The notes below the pieces were generated by a model that was not told the origin of the DNA, searched no databases, and worked only from the letters and a program-made list of their open reading frames with translations. Positions 59,245 through 64,000 of a stretch of 64,000 nt of DNA are shown here, one piece after another. The stretch lies in NCBI RefSeq assembly GCF_001500065.1, contig NZ_LQIN01000001.1:186001-250000 (forward strand), given 5' to 3'. Position numbers and translations under genes: made by a program. This DNA comes from Mycobacterium sp. IS-3022 (GTDB lineage: Bacteria; Actinomycetota; Actinomycetes; Mycobacteriales; Mycobacteriaceae). Within the stretch, counting starts at the first letter, position 1; each line of letters starts with the position of its first letter.

Positions 59245-60453
59245 ATGGGCGGTGTCTTCTCGCGTCTGGTGGGTCAGCAGGCCGTGGAGGCCGAGCTGGT
59301 GGCCGCGGCACGCGCCGCGCGGGGTGAGGCGGCTCACACCGGCCTCGTCACCGGGACCATGACACACGCCTGGCTCATCACGGGCCCGCCGGGCTCGGGT
59401 CGATCGGTGGCCGCGTTGTGTTTCGCGGCCGCACTGCAATGCACAGCCGAAGGTGCGCCGGGCTGTGGTGAATGCCGCGCATGCACGACGACCATGGCCG
59501 GCACGCATGCCGATGTGCGTCGCATCATTCCCGAGGGACTGTCGATCGGCGTCGACGAGATGCGCGGCATCGTGCAGATCGCCTCGCGGCGGCCGGGCAC
59601 CGGGCGGTGGCAGATCGTGCTGATCGAGGATGCCGATCGGCTCACGGAGGGCGCGGCGAACGCACTGCTCAAAGTGGTGGAGGAGCCTCCGCCGTCGACG
59701 GTGTTCCTGCTGTGTGCGCCGTCGGTGGACCCGGAGGACATCGCGATCACCCTGCGGTCGCGGTGCCGGCACGTGGCGTTGGTGACGCCGAGTGTGGACG
59801 CCATCGCGGACGTACTGGTCGAAAGCGACGGGCTGCCGGAGGCCGACGCCCGATGGGCGGCGTCGGTCAGCGGCGGCCATGTCGGCAGGGCCAGGCGTCT
59901 GGCCACCGACGAGGCGGCCCGCGAGCGCAGGAAGCGCGCGTTGGGGCTGGCGCGGGACGCGGCGACTCCCTCGCGGGCTTACGCCGCGGCCGAGGAGTTG
60001 GTGAGGACGGCCGAGGACGAGGCGTTGGCGCTGACGGTGGACCGCAACGAGGCCGAGACGGAGGAGCTGCGCACCGCACTCGGCGCGGGCGGCACCGGCA
60101 AAGGCACGACCGGCTCGCTGCGCGGAGCGGCGGGTGCACTGAATGCCCTTGAGCGACGGCAGAAGTCGCGCAAGACGCGGGCATCACGCGATTCACTCGA
60201 CCGGGCGTTGATCGATCTCGCGACCTACTTCCGCGACGCGCTGCTGGTGGCCTCCGGTGCGGGGGATGTGCAACACCACCATCCCGACATGGAGGATGAG
60301 GTCGCCAAGATCGCCGCGCATGCATCGCCGGAGAAGCTGTTGCGGTGCATCGAGGCGGTGCTGGAATGTCGCGAGGCGCTGGCGGTGAACGTCAAGCCGA
60401 AGTTCGCGGTCGACGCGATGGTCGCCACCGTCGGGCGCGCACTGCGTGACTGA
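59245..60453 (+). CDS. holB: DNA polymerase III delta-prime subunit
   Basis: A 402-aa clamp-loader subunit (Rv3644c type). Its P-loop-like GPPGSGRS has Arg for Lys, as in non-ATPase delta-prime. The zinc site is C-GECRACTTTMAGTHADV, sensor EDADRLTEGAANALLKVVEEPP and SRC motif LRSRCRHV. Part of the clamp loader at the replication fork. ATG 59245. Confidence 0.92.
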   Translation: MGGVFSRLVGQQAVEAELVAAARAARGEAAHTGLVTGTMTHAWLITGPPGSGRSVAALCFAAALQCTAEGAPGCGECRACTTTMAGTHADVRRIIPEGLSIGVDEMRGIVQIASRRPGTGRWQIVLIEDADRLTEGAANALLKVVEEPPPSTVFLLCAPSVDPEDIAITLRSRCRHVALVTPSVDAIADVLVESDGLPEADARWAASVSGGHVGRARRLATDEAARERRKRALGLARDAATPSRAYAAAEELVRTAEDEALALTVDRNEAETEELRTALGAGGTGKGTTGSLRGAAGALNALERRQKSRKTRASRDSLDRALIDLATYFRDALLVASGAGDVQHHHPDMEDEVAKIAAHASPEKLLRCIEAVLECREALAVNVKPKFAVDAMVATVGRALRD

Positions 60454-60537
60454 GTTGGGTCCGCGACCGGCCCTGCCGTAGACTCGTGCCGCCGCTACGG
60501 CGCTTGGCTCCTCGCGCAAGCGCTCGTCGGACGGCAC

Positions 60538-60613
60538 GCCACCTTAGCTCAGTCGGCAGAGCGGCTCACTCGTAATGAGCAGGTCAGGAGTTCGATTCTC
60601 CTAGGTGGCTCCA
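60538..60613 (+). tRNA. tRNA-Thr (anticodon CGT), CCA encoded
   Basis: A complete cloverleaf: acceptor GCCACCT/AGGTGGC, anticodon stem GCTCA/TGAGC with loop CTCGTAA (CGT), T arm AGGAG-TTCGATT-CTCCT, discriminator T and encoded CCA at 60611-60613. Directly downstream of holB, as in other mycobacteria. Confidence 0.97.
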
Positions 60614-60667
60614 GTTCTTTCTCGCCGAGCGCACGCTTGGTGTCCCGTCTCGGAGAGTTTGCGTACC

Positions 60668-61162
60668 TCAACCGTGCGCTCGGTGCCGGTACTCATCCTC
60701 CAGCATCCTGATGCGTGCGCCGATCGCGTGGGACTCGGCGTTGGTGCGGTGCATGATCTCCTGCAGTTGCCACAGGCCCCTCTCTGCGATGACCATGCGC
60801 AGACGGTCGCCGTTGTCGTCCGCGGGGAGGCTGTCAGCGGCCTCGACGACCCACCTGCGCAAGTCGTCGAGATCGCGGCGGCCGGCGCCCACCGACTGCG
60901 CGGAGTTGTCGACTTCGGTTGCCAGTCGCCGGTCCAGTTCGGTTAGCCGACCGATGACGCGCCGGTGCTCGGTGTTGGCCTCGTCGTACTCGGTGGCAGC
61001 GCGGCCGGTCCACCGGAAACCCGGTGCGGCCGACTCGAGGTCGGCCTGCAGCCCGCGCAGCGCGCTGCTGTTGTCGTACTGCGCGCCGGTCTGCGGGGCG
61101 CCCTCACCATGGGTCCGGCGCACGTTCGACCAAGTCGTCAGGAACGCGTCGATCTCGCTCAT
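60668..61162 (-). CDS. EspA/EspE-like ESX effector-type protein, solitary
   Basis: A 164-aa all-helical protein with the paired-helix pattern PGFRWTGRAATEYDEANTEHRR (W-x-G turn and tyrosine), LDRRLATEVDNSAQSVGAGRRDLD and LQEIMHRTNAESHAIGARIRMLEDEY, closely like the head of EspA/EspE-family type VII substrates. No WXG100 pair or ESX core gene is near, so a distant ESX system would have to export it. It may also act elsewhere. Confidence 0.68.
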   Translation of the reverse strand: MSEIDAFLTTWSNVRRTHGEGAPQTGAQYDNSSALRGLQADLESAAPGFRWTGRAATEYDEANTEHRRVIGRLTELDRRLATEVDNSAQSVGAGRRDLDDLRRWVVEAADSLPADDNGDRLRMVIAERGLWQLQEIMHRTNAESHAIGARIRMLEDEYRHRAHG

Positions 61163-61187
61163 CGGTCAAGTATCTCAGCCCGCCGGG

Positions 61188-62978
61188 CTACCTCGGCGCC
61201 ACGAATCCGACCGGCCCAGAGGCGATGCACACCGACAACGCCGCGGTGTTCGCGCGCACCTCGATCGCGTCTCCGGCGCCCGGCAGTCGGACGAACACCC
61301 GATTCAGGCCGGGCCGGACCGGCACTTTGACCTCCTGGCCCTCCGACAGCGCCATCATCATCGAGCCGTCGCTGTTGGCCAGGTAGTTGATCTCTGCCGT
61401 CCAGTCGGCCGGCAGCAGCGGGCCGTCCAACGGCATCCGGACCGGGGCATCGGGTTGCACCAGATATCCGCAACCCGGCGCCGGCCCGGGTGCGATGCTG
61501 CGCACCCACGTGACCATCGCGTCGACCACGCGACCCGCATTGTCCAGCATGCGCAATTCCGGTGTGGCCGCGGCAAATTCAGGACGGTTCGGCAGCAGCG
61601 CGAACATGTGGCTGGAACGGTTCTCCGGCCCCACCACCCGTTGCAACACCATGGGGTCGACCTCCTGGTCGAGCATCGGCGCATCGGACATCTCGGCGGC
61701 CTCGGCCAACCCGGCCACCGCATTCTGCAGATACGGATGCGCCGGATTGTCGCGCCAACTCGTCAGGAACGTCGCGGTCGAGTACAGGCTGCTCGCCACG
61801 AAAGCTGCGGTCAGCGAACAGATCACGGCCGTGCGCGCGCGCGACGCGTCCAGCCATTGTGACCTCTCCCGGTTCGGCGCACACAGTCCGACCGCCGCCA
61901 GCAGCGCCAGCACGACGACCAGATCCGGAAGGTACCGCAGCGTCTGCGCCAGCTCCAAAGCGGTGAACTGCGACGACCGCATCAGGTAGATCGGGATCTG
62001 GCAGGCCACCGCGTAGCCCGCGGCCGCCAGCCACACCGCGCCGATGCGTCGCTTGCGCAGCACCGTCACCGCAACCACTGCGGCCAGCGCCACCCAACCC
62101 AACACCATCACAGTCTGCGGCGGTGTTCCCCACGGCGATGCCGGGGCCCAGCGCTGCCAGTCCCACGGGCCGCCGACCAGGCCCGGCACGATCCCGTGCG
62201 TCACCGACCGCGCGAGCAGGTCCCACGTCATCGTCAGATCCATGCTCCAGCGCTTCTGATCGACCACGACGAGGTAGACGACGATCCATCCGGCCGTAAT
62301 CAGCAGGGACGGTACCCACAGACGGATACCTTTGCGCCACACCGCTTTCATCGATGCGGTATCGGTCACATGCGCTAACAGCGCAGCCACCGCGAACGCG
62401 ACGAACGGAATCACCGCCGCCTTCTCGAAGAACAACAACCCACCGACATACACCACCAAACCCGTCGCCGCGTAACGCCACCTACCGGTGCGGACCAACA
62501 GGATCGCGTCGCCGCACACCCACGCCATCGCGGCCAGCATCGGCAGTGAGTTCAGCGCCGCGGCCCACCACGCGAATCCGGGTACCGCCAGCGGCGTGAA
62601 CAACGCGAAGGTGAACGGCAGCAACAACACCGGCCGCCAACCGAGGATCACGTGCAGGGCCCGCAGCAACGCCAACGAGGCCAGCAACTGCAGGACCAGC
62701 AGGCTGATCGCCGGGCCAACCCAGTTCAGCGGCGCCAGCCGGGTGATGCCGCCCGCGACGAGGAACGCCGCGGGCATGACGTGGCCGTCGTGGTCGTCGA
62801 ACAAATATGCCGGCGACAACAGTGGCTGCGTGCCGGCGCGACCGATCAGGATCAGATCGTCCCAGTAGAAGTAGCCGCCGAACGCAAGCACCGCCCGGAT
62901 CGCCAACTGCACGACGACCAAGACGACGGCGGTGCGAGCGACCCAGGTGCCCGACCACGAGTTACCGGGGATAGGCAT
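61188..62978 (-). CDS. Multi-pass membrane protein (Rv3635 type), GT-C-like
   Basis: A 596-aa membrane protein with around 10-12 helices in the first 450 residues and a soluble C-terminal part. An early extracytoplasmic motif YWDDLILIGR with acidic pair lies after the first helix, as in GT-C glycosyltransferases that use polyprenyl donors. It overlaps the end of galE by 17 nt, so both are one transcript. ATG 62978 is used; the longer upstream frame lies inside galE. The role in cell-envelope sugar addition is inference. Confidence 0.8.
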   Translation of the reverse strand: MPIPGNSWSGTWVARTAVVLVVVQLAIRAVLAFGGYFYWDDLILIGRAGTQPLLSPAYLFDDHDGHVMPAAFLVAGGITRLAPLNWVGPAISLLVLQLLASLALLRALHVILGWRPVLLLPFTFALFTPLAVPGFAWWAAALNSLPMLAAMAWVCGDAILLVRTGRWRYAATGLVVYVGGLLFFEKAAVIPFVAFAVAALLAHVTDTASMKAVWRKGIRLWVPSLLITAGWIVVYLVVVDQKRWSMDLTMTWDLLARSVTHGIVPGLVGGPWDWQRWAPASPWGTPPQTVMVLGWVALAAVVAVTVLRKRRIGAVWLAAAGYAVACQIPIYLMRSSQFTALELAQTLRYLPDLVVVLALLAAVGLCAPNRERSQWLDASRARTAVICSLTAAFVASSLYSTATFLTSWRDNPAHPYLQNAVAGLAEAAEMSDAPMLDQEVDPMVLQRVVGPENRSSHMFALLPNRPEFAAATPELRMLDNAGRVVDAMVTWVRSIAPGPAPGCGYLVQPDAPVRMPLDGPLLPADWTAEINYLANSDGSMMMALSEGQEVKVPVRPGLNRVFVRLPGAGDAIEVRANTAALSVCIASGPVGFVAPR

Positions 62979-63939
62979 CCCCTGCTTGCCGGCGAGCGGT
63001 CCACGCGGACCGCACCATTTCCTCCAGCGAGTGCCGCATCTGCCAGTCCAGGTCGCGCGCCGCCAGGTCACCCGACGCGACGATGCGCGCCGGGTCGCCG
63101 GGTCGGCGCGCGGCGATGATCGGCTCGAAATCGAAGCCGGTGACATCGCGGATCGTGGTCATGATCTCGCGAACCGAGGTGCCGCTGCCGCTTCCGAGGT
63201 TGTAGACGGGCTCGATCGGCTCGCCGGCGGCCAATCGCCTCGCCGCGGCGACATGCGCGAGCGCCAGATCCGACACGTGAATGTAGTCACGCACGCAGGT
63301 GCCGTCCGGGGTCGGGTAGTCCGCGCCGTTGATCCGCGGCGTCTCGCCGCGGCAGAGCATGTCGAACACCAGAGGAAACAGATTGTGCGGGCTGACGTCG
63401 AACAGATCCTCCGACCCCGAGCCGACCACGTTGAAGTAGCGAAGGCTCGTGTGCCGCAGTCCGCATGCACGGGCGGTATCGCGAATGATCCACTCGCCCA
63501 CGAGCTTACTGACGCCGTAGGGCGATTCGGGTGCCGTCGGTGTCTGCTCCGTGACGATGTCGACATCCGGTGTGCCGTAGGTGGCCGCGCTGGACGAGAA
63601 CACCATCTTGTCGGTGCCGGCGGCTTCCATCGCCTTGAGTAGCGTGACTGTTGCCGACACGTTCTGCTCGTAGGTGTGTAGCGGTTGTTGCACCGAGACG
63701 CCCGCGTACTTGAAGCCCGCGATGTGTACGACGCCGGCCACGCGATGCTCGTCGAGTGTACGGGCGACAAGTCGACCATCGAGCAGGCTGCCGCGCACCA
63801 GGGGGACGTTCGACGGAACGAATCGCTCGAGGCCGGTCGAGAGGTCGTCGATCACCACCACGGGCATGTCGGCGGCCGAGAATGCGCGCACCACATGCGA
63901 ACCGATATATCCCGCGCCACCGGTCACCAGCCAGGTCAT
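62962..63939 (-). CDS. galE: UDP-glucose 4-epimerase
   Basis: A 325-aa SDR-type epimerase: NAD motif TGGAGYIGSHVVRAF, DDLSTG, the catalytic Ser in FSSSAATYG and YGVSK (Tyr-x-x-x-Lys), and the C-terminal YNLGSGSGTSVREIM. It interconverts UDP-glucose and UDP-galactose, which feeds arabinogalactan. It resembles the classical GalE more than Rv3634c, although it is next to Rv3635-type gene. Its ATG overlaps the stop of an upstream gene by 4 nt (ATGA). Confidence 0.93.
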   Translation of the reverse strand: MTWLVTGGAGYIGSHVVRAFSAADMPVVVIDDLSTGLERFVPSNVPLVRGSLLDGRLVARTLDEHRVAGVVHIAGFKYAGVSVQQPLHTYEQNVSATVTLLKAMEAAGTDKMVFSSSAATYGTPDVDIVTEQTPTAPESPYGVSKLVGEWIIRDTARACGLRHTSLRYFNVVGSGSEDLFDVSPHNLFPLVFDMLCRGETPRINGADYPTPDGTCVRDYIHVSDLALAHVAAARRLAAGEPIEPVYNLGSGSGTSVREIMTTIRDVTGFDFEPIIAARRPGDPARIVASGDLAARDLDWQMRHSLEEMVRSAWTARRQAGDAYPR

Positions 63940-64000
63940 TCGATCATCCTCACCCTCGGAACGGCCGCCAGCATACGGACGATCTCGGTCCGCACCCTCG
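63936..64000 (-). CDS. 3' end of an upstream gene (partial at window edge)
   Basis: The last 21 codons end VRTEIVRMLAAVPRVRMIE and a TGA overlapping galE's ATG. Stop/start overlap and codon pattern suggest a real gene in the same operon. Too short to identify. Confidence 0.5.
   Translation of the reverse strand, partial: RVRTEIVRMLAAVPRVRMIE

Overview
The window is high-GC actinobacterial DNA whose gene order from about 22.3 to 61 kb matches the mycobacterial chromosome segment Rv3684 to Rv3644c of M. tuberculosis, read in the opposite direction: cds1, phosphoesterase, ponA2, whiB4, bagB/bagA, crp, nth, marP, ephE, acs, Ms1 RNA, 6C RNA, ssd, tad locus, sftH, cspA, topA, Rv3645-type cyclase, holB. 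Few intervening genes and no PE/PPE genes suggest a fast-growing Mycobacterium (Mycolicibacterium). The species cannot be fixed from the sequence alone.

Positions 143-22264 are a roughly 22-kb integrated island. It is bounded by a 44-bp direct repeat of the 3' part of a tRNA-Pro(CGG) gene; the intact tRNA and the tyrosine integrase lie at the right end. From left to right it carries an anti-phage dCTP deaminase with a coupled 55-aa protein, a ubiquitin-like operon (Ubl, E1 fused to an N-terminal domain, DUF6527), a HigB/HigA-ImmA toxin-antitoxin pair, an MmpL transporter with a DUF6188 protein, a thioesterase and two TetR regulators that share operator-like palindromes, a zinc-finger protein, an operon resembling type VII secretion cargo, a lone Phd-like antitoxin, a P-loop ATPase of the phage/satellite replication type, an AlpA-like excisionase and the integrase. 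No capsid, portal or terminase genes were seen, so it looks like a phage-satellite or genomic-island scaffold loaded with defence and envelope cargo.

Right of the tRNA the core begins with a two-component system whose kinase has a 1-nt frameshift that joins it in frame to its response regulator. Cell-wall and redox genes follow (ponA2, whiB4, cds1), then the Get3-like ATPase pair, the crp-nth-marP block (transcription, base excision repair, acid-resistance protease), ephE, a secreted serine protease and acetyl-CoA synthetase. Two conserved small RNAs lie on either side of the SerB-like gene: Ms1/MTS2823 (minus strand) and 6C/B11 (plus strand). The ssd-tad locus encodes a Flp-type pilus; its TadE- and TadG-like genes lack obvious start codons. 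The right part holds the SftH helicase, CspA, topoisomerase I, a membrane adenylate cyclase, the delta-prime clamp-loader subunit, tRNA-Thr(CGT), a lone ESX-type effector-like gene, a large membrane protein and galE, with a partial gene at the edge.

Most starts were chosen from Shine-Dalgarno spacing and from stop/start overlaps, which are very common here (ATGA or GTGA). No database searches were run; family names come from recognised motifs and gene order.
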